64,000 nt of DNA from Thermotogota bacterium. Its GTDB lineage: Bacteria; Thermotogota; Thermotogae; Petrotogales; Petrotogaceae. The notes below the pieces were generated by a model that searched no databases, had not been told where the DNA came from, and saw only the letters and a list, made by a program, of their open reading frames with translations. The position numbers were made by a program, and so were the translations under genes. The stretch lies in the NCBI GenBank assembly GCA_029780115.1, contig JAKOZG010000013.1, positions 18,899-82,898 of the forward strand, read 5' to 3'. Shown here in pieces: positions 8,586 through 17,832 of this stretch; position 1 is the stretch's first letter, and each line of letters opens with the position of its first letter.

Positions 8586-11198
8586 TTAACCTTTTACAGA
8601 ACCTTGAGTCAAACCACCTATAATCCACTTTTGCATGGATAAAAACAATATAACCATAGGAACCGCTCCAAGCAGCGAAGCTGCTGTGAACAATCCCCAC
8701 TCTGTTTCATAAGGTCCTGTCGAAAAAGTTTGTAAACCTACTGCATATGTATAATTTGTTTCACTTTGCAATATTATTCTTGCTATTACAAACTCATTGA
8801 ATGTATTCATAAATGTTAATATCAGTACTACTGCTATTATAGGTAATGATAAAGGAAGAACTATTCTCCAAAATGTCTGAAATCTGGTGGCACCATCTAT
8901 CATTGCAGACTCTTCCAAAGAATCCGGAATAGTGTCATAGTAACCTTTAAATAACCACATATTGTAGGCGACTCCTCCCATATATGCGAAAATTAAGCCC
9001 GCCATTGTATCTAAACCTAAAACTCCAAAACTATCTCCCATGAACTTTAAAATACCGTATATTGCTATCATGAACATTACTCCCGGGAACATTTGAATTA
9101 TTAGCAAGAAATAAAGTCCTTGCTCTCTACCTACAAATCTCATTCTTGAAAATGGATATGCTGCTATTGAAGTCATAAAAACTGTCAATACAGCTACTAG
9201 TCCTGCTACTAATATTGAGTTAAGTAACCATTTCATAAAAGGTTTTCGGATTTTAACAGACCAATCTTGTTGTAATAAATATAAATCCTTATCAATGTTC
9301 CTTAGCATTTTCTTCAATTCACCATATGAAGTCCTATCGGCTAAATCACTCACTATTCTACCTGCTCGTGAAATATCTGCAGAGGCTACTCCGTACTGGG
9401 TATTATAAAATGTTTGCATTTCAGCTAGCGGAGTAATTGTCGTTACATTTCCTCCATAGTTAATTGATAAATAATGCTCAAGATCGTTTTTGTATATGTC
9501 AATGTTCTTTTGTATATTGTTTTGAAGTGCTATTAGCTTTTCTCTACCGGCATCAAATTTACTTTTTGATTCAACTAAATTGTTGTACCAGTTCATAACT
9601 ATATATCGATTCCTTTCTGGAATATAGTAGGGATAATACTTCGATTGCATAAATGTTGCGTAATTAGTGGCTTGGAAATTATCTGTGATTTCTTGAGATG
9701 AAGCCTCTAGTAGAACTAACAATTTAGGAATAGATTCTATTTTTGAAATATTGTAAGTTAATTCTTCATATTCTTTCTTGAGTTCTGATAAGTGGGCTTC
9801 TAATATGTTTTTCTCCTCTCTTAGACTAGTTAACTTCAGACCCAAACTAGCTAATTCTTTTGTATTGTTACTATATTCCTGAGATAGCGGGACTAACTCA
9901 TCTATAGATACAGACATTTTCATAGTAGAGGTTTTAATAGCCTTATACACAGGAGAGACAGCTGTCGTATCTTTTATTTCGTATATTTTGGTAAAATTAT
10001 CATTTAGAAATGTGTAAACGTCACTGTAAAAATCTAAAGTATCTACAAAACCACTTTGAATGAATTCATCTATAGATTTTAAGTTATTATACACTTCAGG
10101 TATGATTATTGACAATTTTTGTACTGTCTCATATAAGAACTTGTCTTCTCCAAGTAAAGGTTCTTTACCTTGGATATCTCGTAAATCTTGCTTTTTAAAA
10201 ATAGAATAGGCTGATTCGACCCTTTCCTTTTCCATAATAAAAATGTCTGAAATTGCAACCAACCTTGTATAAATTTTTTGGTTAATTTGTTTTAAGTTAT
10301 TTTGTTGGGACAAAATTTGAGAAATTTGTGTATCTATTGTGTTTATTCTATTTTCAGTATCTGAGATTTTTTGAAGAGCTTCTCCATATAAACTAGTTAC
10401 TTGAATACTAATATCTTTCCTTAGTCTATCCATCTCATTTTCTATATCCTTCCATAAATCCCCTAAAGCTAATATTTCTTCACCTATAATTTCTGCTTCT
10501 GGTTCTTCGCTTATCCATCTCCTGTAAGTTTTTACTTTCCAAACAGAGGTGTTTAGAGGAATTTGTAAAAGTACATTAACTGTATCAATATAATAGTCTC
10601 CTGTTTTTTCTAAATTACTTATTTTAAGACTATAAATTATTTTCTCTCTTTGAGCAAAATATTGTTTTATCAATTGTTGTAAATTGGAAAACTGTACCTC
10701 AATTCCTAATTCTTTAGCAATATTAATTATATTTTTAAGTTCTTGGTCAAATTTATTATGGTCATCTTCTCTTATAGCATTCATTTCTCGATAAAATTGG
10801 TCTTTATACTGAGTTTCATAAAGAGAGAAAATCTCCATGTATGTTTTTTCTATATCATCTAAGTTTTTATTTGTAGCCATAAAATAAGCTTCTAAATCTC
10901 CTAAAAGTTTAGTTGATTTTTCCGATGCTGTTTCAATAGTAAGGTCGCTATATTCTCCAAGATAGGAACTTATTGCAGTCAATTTATTTACTACTTCGGG
11001 AATATTTGGCTTCTGAATTATCAAATCTTTGTAATTATTTAATGTTACTCGACTTGAAAACAACTTTGGGGAAAAAGCTGCATTATCCCTCCTGATGGAT
11101 GTTGTTATCAACCATACTAAAGGAAATAATATTAAAATAACACAGATAATTAATATTATATGTCTCAGCCAATAATTCTTTTTCTCGATCATAGCCAT
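8586..11198 (-). CDS. malG: Maltose/maltodextrin ABC transporter permease MalG with very large extracytoplasmic insertion
   Basis: Inner-membrane subunit of an oligosaccharide importer. At 870 residues it is about three times the length of enterobacterial MalG. An N-terminal membrane segment (about residues 12-34, HIILIICVILILFPLVWLI) is followed by about 600 residues of extracytoplasmic sequence rich in predicted coiled-coil heptads (Leu/Ile/Glu/Lys), then a normal binding-protein-dependent permease domain (about 655-870) with the EAA loop EESAMIDGATRFQTFWRIVLP. Start ATG and malF stop share one base (TAATG), so translation is coupled. The insertion is part of one uninterrupted frame, not a frameshift. 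Similar oversized MalG proteins exist, from memory, in other Thermotogota. Confidence 0.9.
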   Translation of the reverse strand: MAMIEKKNYWLRHIILIICVILILFPLVWLITTSIRRDNAAFSPKLFSSRVTLNNYKDLIIQKPNIPEVVNKLTAISSYLGEYSDLTIETASEKSTKLLGDLEAYFMATNKNLDDIEKTYMEIFSLYETQYKDQFYREMNAIREDDHNKFDQELKNIINIAKELGIEVQFSNLQQLIKQYFAQREKIIYSLKISNLEKTGDYYIDTVNVLLQIPLNTSVWKVKTYRRWISEEPEAEIIGEEILALGDLWKDIENEMDRLRKDISIQVTSLYGEALQKISDTENRINTIDTQISQILSQQNNLKQINQKIYTRLVAISDIFIMEKERVESAYSIFKKQDLRDIQGKEPLLGEDKFLYETVQKLSIIIPEVYNNLKSIDEFIQSGFVDTLDFYSDVYTFLNDNFTKIYEIKDTTAVSPVYKAIKTSTMKMSVSIDELVPLSQEYSNNTKELASLGLKLTSLREEKNILEAHLSELKKEYEELTYNISKIESIPKLLVLLEASSQEITDNFQATNYATFMQSKYYPYYIPERNRYIVMNWYNNLVESKSKFDAGREKLIALQNNIQKNIDIYKNDLEHYLSINYGGNVTTITPLAEMQTFYNTQYGVASADISRAGRIVSDLADRTSYGELKKMLRNIDKDLYLLQQDWSVKIRKPFMKWLLNSILVAGLVAVLTVFMTSIAAYPFSRMRFVGREQGLYFLLIIQMFPGVMFMIAIYGILKFMGDSFGVLGLDTMAGLIFAYMGGVAYNMWLFKGYYDTIPDSLEESAMIDGATRFQTFWRIVLPLSLPIIAVVLILTFMNTFNEFVIARIILQSETNYTYAVGLQTFSTGPYETEWGLFTAASLLGAVPMVILFLSMQKWIIGGLTQGSVKG

Positions 11199-12952
11199 TA
11201 TCTGCTCACCTCTTCAAATGAACCAGAAAACTTGAAGTTAAAATAACTAAATATCGCTATAATACCAAATATTAGAATTGAAATCGCTGAAGCAAATCCA
11301 AAATCTTGTCCATGTGATCCTTCAAAGGCGAGTTTATACACATAAGAAATCAAAATATCGGTAGATCCTGCTGGAGTATTTGTCCCGGCCATTGCTGGCC
11401 CTCCTCCTGTTAGTAGATATATGTTTGTAAAATTGTTAAAGTTGAATGCAAAACTCATCACTAATAAAGGAGCAACGGCAACCATTAATAAAGGAAAAGT
11501 AATTTTTGTAAATTGTTTCCACCTTGAAGCACCATCTATAACAGATGCTTCATACAAATCTTCTGGGATACTTTGCAACGACCCCAACGTAATAGTCATC
11601 ATATATGGAAATCCCAGCCAAGTATTAACTATTAAAACTGCAACTTTAGCCCAAAACGGATCATTTAACCATTTAACCGGTTTGACACCAATATTCCCAA
11701 GAATGAATCTATTAATTATCCCATACGTTTCGTTGAAAAACCCATTCCTCCATACCAAAACTGATATGAAAGCTGGAATTGCCCAAGGAATTATCAACAA
11801 TGTTCTATAAACTATTCTGCCTTTTAATCGATTATCATTTAATATCAACGCAAATGCTAAACCTATTATAAAAGTAAAAAGCACACTCAAAGCTGCATAC
11901 AAGAATGTCCAGCCAAATATTTTTAAAAATGGTCCAGAAACTCTAGGATCCTTAATTATCTTCGAAAAATTATCTAATCCCACGTAACTCTTATACCCAA
12001 TAAGTCGGTATAAATTTCCGCTCTCATTGTAATCCCAAAAAGCTGCGTCTTTCTCTACTAATTCTTTGTTTGTTAATGTGTTCACCACAACAGTTTTATA
12101 TATTTCTCTTTCACCGTCTATTATTACTTTTACCAAAGTGTCATATACTCTGTATGCTTCTGAAAACTTTCTAAATACATGCGAACTTGAAAGCCTAAAA
12201 TTCGTAGTTCCATGCATCAAAACCAAAGATTTCAAATAATTCTGTCTTAGAACAGAATTGTAGTATGATGAATTAGAAGAAGTAGTTGAATCTATCGGTG
12301 AATAAAAATAAGTGTACCTGACACTTCCATTCTTTTCGATAGCTATTATAGAATCTCCGCCTGCCTGTGAAACACTTCCTGAAGGCCTTATTATTTCATA
12401 CGTAGCCCCTTCTTTAACTACTCTGTCATTTTGCACTTTAACCATATCGCTTTCGGCATAGATTAAATTACCTTTTGAATCTAATTGCCTCATTAAAGGT
12501 TTCTCAGCTAAATACATATCTTCTTGGTCATACAATAATAAAACAAAATCTTCTGTAGGTTTATATTGTTCATCATATCTAACAAAAACTTTGAAATCCA
12601 ACGTTTTTGGATTCTCGGGTTCATAATAGTAACTCGAATCTGTAAGTAAAGTATCTATCGCATTTGTTCTTGTAAACAAATGCCCCGTTCCATAATTAGT
12701 GAACGCCGTATCAATTGTGTAATAAATTGGATAAATAGTTAAAATAAATAAAAAGAATAAAGCAGGTAAGGTATACCTATAAGGATAAGCCTTTGGAGAA
12801 AAGATAGCCCAATCTGTAATAACAAGAAAAACAGATATAACTACTCCTAATCCATAATTAGCAAGCGTAAACAAGAGGATTATTGCCCAAAGCAAAAAAG
12901 CATTCAAAACACCAATAAAAAGCCATATTAATATTTTTTTGAAGACTTTCAT
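11198..12952 (-). CDS. malF: Maltose/maltodextrin ABC transporter permease MalF
   Basis: Partner permease of MalG, 584 residues. Several N-terminal membrane helices (about residues 5-95) are followed by a roughly 220-residue extracytoplasmic loop (about 100-335), then the permease domain with the EAA motif (EASVIDGASRWKQFTKITFPLL region, about 470-490). The ATG at 12950-12952 follows GGAGGG. It lies 226 bp downstream of malE, separated by a terminator-like hairpin, and overlaps malG by one base. No ATP-binding subunit is present in this cluster, as is usual for maltose-type systems that share a distant MalK. Confidence 0.93.
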   Translation of the reverse strand: MKVFKKILIWLFIGVLNAFLLWAIILLFTLANYGLGVVISVFLVITDWAIFSPKAYPYRYTLPALFFLFILTIYPIYYTIDTAFTNYGTGHLFTRTNAIDTLLTDSSYYYEPENPKTLDFKVFVRYDEQYKPTEDFVLLLYDQEDMYLAEKPLMRQLDSKGNLIYAESDMVKVQNDRVVKEGATYEIIRPSGSVSQAGGDSIIAIEKNGSVRYTYFYSPIDSTTSSNSSYYNSVLRQNYLKSLVLMHGTTNFRLSSSHVFRKFSEAYRVYDTLVKVIIDGEREIYKTVVVNTLTNKELVEKDAAFWDYNESGNLYRLIGYKSYVGLDNFSKIIKDPRVSGPFLKIFGWTFLYAALSVLFTFIIGLAFALILNDNRLKGRIVYRTLLIIPWAIPAFISVLVWRNGFFNETYGIINRFILGNIGVKPVKWLNDPFWAKVAVLIVNTWLGFPYMMTITLGSLQSIPEDLYEASVIDGASRWKQFTKITFPLLMVAVAPLLVMSFAFNFNNFTNIYLLTGGGPAMAGTNTPAGSTDILISYVYKLAFEGSHGQDFGFASAISILIFGIIAIFSYFNFKFSGSFEEVSR

Positions 12953-13065
12953 TCCTCATACCCTCCTAAAAAGGCTTCATTTTCATTAAATAAAATAATT
13001 AAAAATATACTACCAGTTTGTGTGTCAAGCTATTATACTAAAAAACAGAAAAAAATAGACATTTT

Positions 13066-13096
13066 TTATAAAAAAAGAAGGAGGGGAGTTCCCTCC
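13066..13096 (-). terminator. Terminator or attenuating hairpin between malE and malF
   Basis: On the minus strand a GGAGGG/CCCTCC stem with a 5-nt loop is followed by TTCTTTTTTTAT. It lies about 85 bp past the malE stop and would lower permease expression relative to the binding protein. Confidence 0.6.
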
Positions 13097-13178
13097 CTCT
13101 CTCTTGTTAAAAATCAAATTCTTGAATTAACACTTTGTTTTTTTCGCTAGTTACATATAAAAAATTAAGCATAACTTT

Positions 13179-14384
13179 TTATTTTAAACCTGCTTTTATC
13201 TTAGATACGGCATCGTTGAGAGCTGCTTCAGGTGTTTGCGTGCCGTTTATAATATTGTTTAATGCATCTGCCATTGGCTGCCATACAACCTGCATTTCAG
13301 GAATGTTTGGCATTGGTTCTCCACCGGCTGCGCTTTCAGCAAACGCTGCAACGATTTCAGCAGGTACCGGTCCGCCTTGTTCGTCTATTATTTGTGTTAC
13401 ATCTTTTCTTGCAGGCAATCTTGGATCTGCTATATAGAATTCGTATACGCCTTCAGCCGTAGCTAGATAATTAATGACAAACTCCATTGCAAAAGCCTTG
13501 TTAGCTGATCTAGAATTGATCATTAAACCTTGAACTCCTACAAAAGGCTTCATGGTTTTACCGGGCTCTAGTTCCATTTTTGTTAACGGGAGAACGCCAA
13601 AATCAATTCCGGCTTCAAGATAATTTTTTACTGCCCAAGGTCCGTAGATTATCATAGCTGCTAAACCATCCATAAACATTGAATCCATGATATTATAGTT
13701 TATACCTTGAGGCATTATACCTTCGTCAAAGAAACTCTTTAAAAGATGTCCAGCTTTAATAGCACCTTCATTGTTTAAACCTATGTCCTTGACATCGTAT
13801 CCTGTTCTTGGATCGTATCCAAAAACATATCCACCATATCCAGTAAAGAAACCATAAACGTGATAAAAATCATTAGCAGTTACAGCAAATCCCAATGTTT
13901 CACTGGTAGTAAATTCTTTAGCTAGTTTTTTCAAATCGGAAATATTTGTAGGTACTTCATCATCGCTTACATAATCTCTATTATAGAACAAAGCTACAGC
14001 TTCTGTTGCATAAGGTACACCGTATAATTTCCCTTCATAAGTAAATCCTTGAATTGCTGATTCAGCAAATTTATCTAGTTCAATCGCTGAGAATGGAATC
14101 GGTTCTAATAATCCATTTATAACAAGCTCTCCTACCCAGTCATGTGCTCCAATGATTATATCTGGTCCTTCACCAGCTTGTGCAGCGGTTAGAAATTTAG
14201 ATTTTATGTCGCCAAATGTGACCATTTGCACTTCAACATTAACTCCAGTATCTCGTGTAAACTCTTGGCCTATCCTTCTAATAAAGTCAACTTGCATCTC
14301 AGAACTCCACACAGTTAAAGTTGCTGAAAATGCAAAAGACATTACAAGAACCAATATCAACGATAGAGTTAATACTTTCTTCAT
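13179..14384 (-). CDS. malE: Maltose/maltodextrin-binding protein MalE
   Basis: Extracytoplasmic solute-binding protein (family 1) delivering malto-oligosaccharides to MalFG, 401 residues. The signal peptide is MKKVLTLSLILVLVMSFAFSA, followed by TLTVWSSEMQVDFIRRI, typical of mature MalE-type proteins. Segments with the GPDIIIGAHDWVGEL and FVGVQGLMI features support the sugar-binding fold. The signal lacks a lipobox Cys, so it is either free in the periplasm or otherwise tethered. The ATG at 14382-14384 follows AAAGGAGG. A LacI-type operator lies just upstream at 14417-14430, consistent with sugar-responsive repression. Confidence 0.93.
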   Translation of the reverse strand: MKKVLTLSLILVLVMSFAFSATLTVWSSEMQVDFIRRIGQEFTRDTGVNVEVQMVTFGDIKSKFLTAAQAGEGPDIIIGAHDWVGELVINGLLEPIPFSAIELDKFAESAIQGFTYEGKLYGVPYATEAVALFYNRDYVSDDEVPTNISDLKKLAKEFTTSETLGFAVTANDFYHVYGFFTGYGGYVFGYDPRTGYDVKDIGLNNEGAIKAGHLLKSFFDEGIMPQGINYNIMDSMFMDGLAAMIIYGPWAVKNYLEAGIDFGVLPLTKMELEPGKTMKPFVGVQGLMINSRSANKAFAMEFVINYLATAEGVYEFYIADPRLPARKDVTQIIDEQGGPVPAEIVAAFAESAAGGEPMPNIPEMQVVWQPMADALNNIINGTQTPEAALNDAVSKIKAGLK

Positions 14385-14416
14385 TTTAATACCTCCTTTA
14401 AAGTTGTTTTTCTAAA

Positions 14417-14443
14417 TGGAAACGTTTTACTAAATATATTATA
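14417..14443 (-). promoter_or_regulatory. malE promoter -10 box with downstream LacI/MalR-type operator
   Basis: On the minus strand TATAAT (14443-14438) is followed by GTAAAACGTTTCCA (14430-14417), a near-palindrome centred on CG that matches the LacI-family/cre-like pattern. It would overlap the transcription start, so bound repressor would block malE. The -35 region is poor. No LacI-family regulator gene is in the window. Confidence 0.5.
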
Positions 14444-14568
14444 ACAAAAATTTTAATCTTTTCATATTGTTATAAATCTGGATTAGAGTCGATTATTTTG
14501 AATTATAGCAAAATATTTAGGTTTAGAAGTAAAAATCTCAAAATTTATACAATTTACTCTTTACATCT

Positions 14569-15957
14569 TTATATTGGATAGATCACTACATCTTCATTTT
14601 TGAACGAATTCACTATATTAAAATCAACTTTCAATTTCTCCTCATACTTCTTGATTAAAAATTGTCTACCTACTTCTTTAAATAATACATAAGTCAATAA
14701 GTCCTCATCACTTTGAGCTAATAACCCTATCTCTTTTCTCGCCTTATCTAATTCGGGGGGGATTTCATCTGCTGGCCTATAATCTATAGGTTTAATATTA
14801 CCTAAGGCTTTCTCGTACAACTCTTGATTAACAGGTGCTGGTGGTTTTCCATAAAAACCTCTTAAATAATTTTTTACCTCATTTGTTATCATCGAATATC
14901 TTTTACCTGTCAAAACATTTAAAGTTGCTTGAACTCCTACTATTTGGCTAGTAGGCGTAACAAGAGGAGGATAGCCAAGATCCTTTCTAACGATTGGAAC
15001 TTCTTTTAAAACTTCTTGAAGTTTATTTTCAGCTTTTTGAGCCTTTAACTGCGACATAAGATTTGATAACATCCCACCTGGAATTTGTGCATCCAATATT
15101 TTAGCATCTATAGAACACATTTGAACATCAAACTCTTTATACTTTTCCCTTACTAACCATAAATAATCTACCAGAGCCATGATTTGTTTCCAATTTAAAT
15201 CTAAATTAAATGCATGTTGAAATGGTTCAACTGCTGGTTCTGAAGTACCGTTTGCAAAAGGACTGAGCGCTAAATCTATTATATCCGCTCCTGCTTCTAT
15301 TCCAGCGTAATAAGACATAGAGGCTAGACCTGTCGTAGCATGTGAATGAATATTAAGAGGTATATCAAATTTCTTTTTAATTTCTTTCACTAAGTCATAC
15401 GAGTCTTTTGGAGTCAGAAGTCCAGCCATATCTTTAATTGCAATGGAATCAACTCCTCTATCAACTAATTCTTTAGCATAATTTAAATAAAAATCCAACG
15501 TATGGACAGGACTTACAGTATAACAAATTGCTCCCTGAACATGTATTTTTCTTTTTTTTGCCACTTCTATAGATTTCTCTAAATTTCTAACATCATTCAA
15601 CGCATCAAAAACCCTTATTATATCCATTTCGTAATCTGCAACTTTATTTACAAATAAATCCACTACATCATCGGCATAATTTTTATAACCAACTAAATTC
15701 TGACCTCTTAAAAGCATTTGTATATGAGTATCTTGTAGCTTTTCCCTGAATATATTTAACCTTTCCCAAGGATCTTCATCTAAATATCTTATGCATGAAT
15801 CATAAGTTGCTCCACCCCATACTTCCATTGCATAAAAGCCTACTTTATCAAAATCTTCCAAATGATTTTTAAAATCTTCGAGTTTTAATCGTGTTGCTAT
15901 TAATGATTGTTGACCATCTCTTAATGTTGTATCGACTATAAAAGGTTTGTTTTGCAA
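14569..15957 (-). CDS. oadA: Oxaloacetate decarboxylase alpha subunit / pyruvate carboxylase subunit B type carboxyltransferase
   Basis: A TIM-barrel carboxyltransferase that moves CO2 between oxaloacetate (or methylmalonyl-CoA) and biotin, 462 residues. Visible: metal-binding DTTLRDGQQSL at the N-terminus, CYTVSPVHT, the catalytic Lys in AIKDMAGLLTP, and HSHATTG, followed by the conserved PYC/OADA C-terminal domain. There is no biotinyl domain, so a separate biotin carrier is needed. The start is TTG at 15955-15957 with GAGGTG 7 bp upstream. It lies downstream of the QueT-type gene. The membrane beta subunit gene lies far away at 56721-57857. Exact substrate is not decidable from sequence alone. 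Confidence 0.83.
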   Translation of the reverse strand: MQNKPFIVDTTLRDGQQSLIATRLKLEDFKNHLEDFDKVGFYAMEVWGGATYDSCIRYLDEDPWERLNIFREKLQDTHIQMLLRGQNLVGYKNYADDVVDLFVNKVADYEMDIIRVFDALNDVRNLEKSIEVAKKRKIHVQGAICYTVSPVHTLDFYLNYAKELVDRGVDSIAIKDMAGLLTPKDSYDLVKEIKKKFDIPLNIHSHATTGLASMSYYAGIEAGADIIDLALSPFANGTSEPAVEPFQHAFNLDLNWKQIMALVDYLWLVREKYKEFDVQMCSIDAKILDAQIPGGMLSNLMSQLKAQKAENKLQEVLKEVPIVRKDLGYPPLVTPTSQIVGVQATLNVLTGKRYSMITNEVKNYLRGFYGKPPAPVNQELYEKALGNIKPIDYRPADEIPPELDKARKEIGLLAQSDEDLLTYVLFKEVGRQFLIKKYEEKLKVDFNIVNSFKNEDVVIYPI

Positions 15958-16004
15958 ACATTTTCACCTCTATTTGTTATTTAAATATGTGCTCTAAAAT
16001 TAAA

Positions 16005-16490
16005 TTATAATTTTTTATTTTTCCCATCTTTATAAATGTTTTTTTCAAATAATTTTAATATAGGTAAACCAATTGCAAAAGTAGCTATAGCTTCTCCAAT
16101 TGCTATCCATATTACAGATAAAAAGTAAGGAAAATTGTATAATGGTGCAACATATAATGATACTCCAAAGGCATTAATTAAAATAGGTGGTAGTGGTGTC
16201 AAATATTTATTTGGCATCTTCCACGTTAATATAGCTGCAATCAATGTAAAAAAACTTCCTAGCCAAATATCCCACGCTCCTAAACCACCGATTATGTTTG
16301 CAAGGAGCACACCCACATACAAGCCTGGAATAAAAGCTGGATCTAAATAAGGTAATAAAGTAAAAGCTTCAGAAATCCTAACTTGTATAGGCCCGAAACT
16401 AATAGGTTGAAAAATCAGACATAAAACAACATAAAGTGCAGATACTAACGCTGCTCTCACTATTCTTTTAGAAATATATGTCGCCTCCAA
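16005..16490 (-). CDS. queT: QueT-family transporter (queuosine precursor uptake), probable AUU start
   Basis: A small membrane protein (about 156-161 residues, 4-5 hydrophobic segments) matching the QueT family: RAALVSALYVVLCLIFQPIS at the N-terminus, then VRISEAFTLLPYL and GAWDIWLGS. The family is thought to supply S components of ECF importers for queuosine precursors; ligand is inferred. The frame is open from a TTG at 16488-16490, but that TTG sits inside the ribosome site GGAGG (16488-16484). The codon 8 bp after GGAGG is ATT at 16475-16473, giving M-SKRIVRAAL, the usual family N-terminus. No preQ1 riboswitch is visible upstream. Confidence 0.8.
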   Translation of the reverse strand: MEATYISKRIVRAALVSALYVVLCLIFQPISFGPIQVRISEAFTLLPYLDPAFIPGLYVGVLLANIIGGLGAWDIWLGSFFTLIAAILTWKMPNKYLTPLPPILINAFGVSLYVAPLYNFPYFLSVIWIAIGEAIATFAIGLPILKLFEKNIYKDGKNKKL

Positions 16491-16551
16491 CTCTCAAAGT
16501 TAATGAGTATTAGAAAAATAGGTTGTTAGAATTTAATATATTAAAGTTCTC

Positions 16552-17832
16552 TCACTTTAGAAGAGTGTTTATTTCCACAATGATCTTATTAGAACCTTCT
16601 AACTTATCTTTTTCCAAATTTTCATTTTCAGTAAGTTCAGTAAAAATACTCTTAAGAACATTTAAATTTGCTTTTATATTTTCCAAGTCTCCGGTGTTTT
16701 TATAATAATCCAATATTAACGAATAAACTAAGGCAAAATAATCATATGAAATATTAGGATCTTGAGGATTTATCTGATAAAGCTTAGAACTTATCTCTAT
16801 AGATTCAGGATTCATTTCCTTAAGATCCATCAGAGCTTTTTCATAAGCTATGTATATTTCATTAATTTCACTTTCAATTTCAGAAAATTTTGATCCAATC
16901 GTATTTTCATCATAATCACCATATTTTTCTAGTAAATACATATAACTTTGTAAAAGATTTACCTTTTGAGTTGCTTCAAATCTCAAATCATCTGATTCTT
17001 CTGTTTCTGAAATTTGAGTGTAATAAGCTAATTGACTATCTAATTCCTTTCTAGAATATTGTAACAATTGGGGATAATCGGTCACCATTTGTATGTAATC
17101 ACGCAGATCTTCCATCTCTGCTTCTTTCAAAGGAAGAATATTTTCCACTAGATATACATAAGAAATGTACCATTCTTCAGGTATATCTTGCTCTTGTATT
17201 ATTACATTTCTATATTTTTCTTCTATCTTTTCTAATTCTTCTAACGAAAGAGCTTTAAAAATTTCATATGCAGGAATTAAAGGTTCATATGAAACAACAA
17301 AATCATAATTAGATATATATTCTACATACCAGTCAGAAAAAACTTCTGACATGTCTTCTCCGTACAAATCTGTAAAGTATTCATTAATTTTTGATATTAC
17401 TTCATCTCTATATACAAGACTCTTTATAAACCCTCTAAAATAACTTTCATTCTCAAAAAAAATCAGCAACATTTGCTTTAAACTTTCATCTGTCATATAT
17501 TGATTGAATAGTTCTTCTGAATCATTGGCTATTCTATCGTAGTCCAACGTAACTCCATTGTCGTTTAAAAACTTTTCTAGAGCCTTGTAATCCATTAGAG
17601 CAGATACGATAGTTATGACATCTAAAGGTTTATAAAAGTATGATTCATACTGCGGATTAAATTCAAGAACACTAAGTAAAGCGTTGTAATATTCACCCAT
17701 TACATCATTATATTCTACAAAGTATGATTCATAAATCTGATGTTCTGAAGAAGTCAGGTAAGCTACACTTTCTGAAAAAATCATAGAAGCTAATAAAATA
17801 CATATTACCATTACAATACTATTCTTTTTCAT
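16552..17832 (-). CDS. Secreted hypothetical protein (426 aa)
   Basis: Not recognised. The product starts with a signal peptide (MKKNSIVMVICILLASMIFSES) and continues as an acidic, largely helical protein rich in Glu, Tyr, Leu and Ile, with long amphipathic stretches toward the C-terminus that could be TPR-like or coiled coil. There is no lipobox. The ATG at 17830-17832 follows AGGAGG. It lies 61 bp upstream of queT on the same strand. Location outside the cytoplasmic membrane is inferred from the signal peptide. Confidence 0.75.
   Translation of the reverse strand: MKKNSIVMVICILLASMIFSESVAYLTSSEHQIYESYFVEYNDVMGEYYNALLSVLEFNPQYESYFYKPLDVITIVSALMDYKALEKFLNDNGVTLDYDRIANDSEELFNQYMTDESLKQMLLIFFENESYFRGFIKSLVYRDEVISKINEYFTDLYGEDMSEVFSDWYVEYISNYDFVVSYEPLIPAYEIFKALSLEELEKIEEKYRNVIIQEQDIPEEWYISYVYLVENILPLKEAEMEDLRDYIQMVTDYPQLLQYSRKELDSQLAYYTQISETEESDDLRFEATQKVNLLQSYMYLLEKYGDYDENTIGSKFSEIESEINEIYIAYEKALMDLKEMNPESIEISSKLYQINPQDPNISYDYFALVYSLILDYYKNTGDLENIKANLNVLKSIFTELTENENLEKDKLEGSNKIIVEINTLLK

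Noticed and set aside
8586..11198. MalG as a frameshifted fusion of two genes
   Set aside because: The frame is continuous, the first membrane helix and the permease domain both belong to MalG, and no internal start with a convincing ribosome site was seen before the permease part.
11421..11810. Open frame antisense to malF
   Set aside because: It lies wholly within malF on the opposite strand, has no ribosome site and reads as a shadow of the membrane-protein codons. The same reasoning applies to the antisense frames in pgk (20203-20904), gap (21707-22009) and malE (13135-13437).
13005..13028. Consensus promoter for malF
   Set aside because: A minus-strand TTGACA exists at 13028-13023, but the only TATA-like box is 13 bp away, so the pair is badly spaced and not listed as a feature.
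16491..16551. preQ1 riboswitch upstream of queT
   Set aside because: The short leader lacks the preQ1-I pattern of a small GC hairpin followed by an A-rich tail, and no preQ1-II layout is visible.
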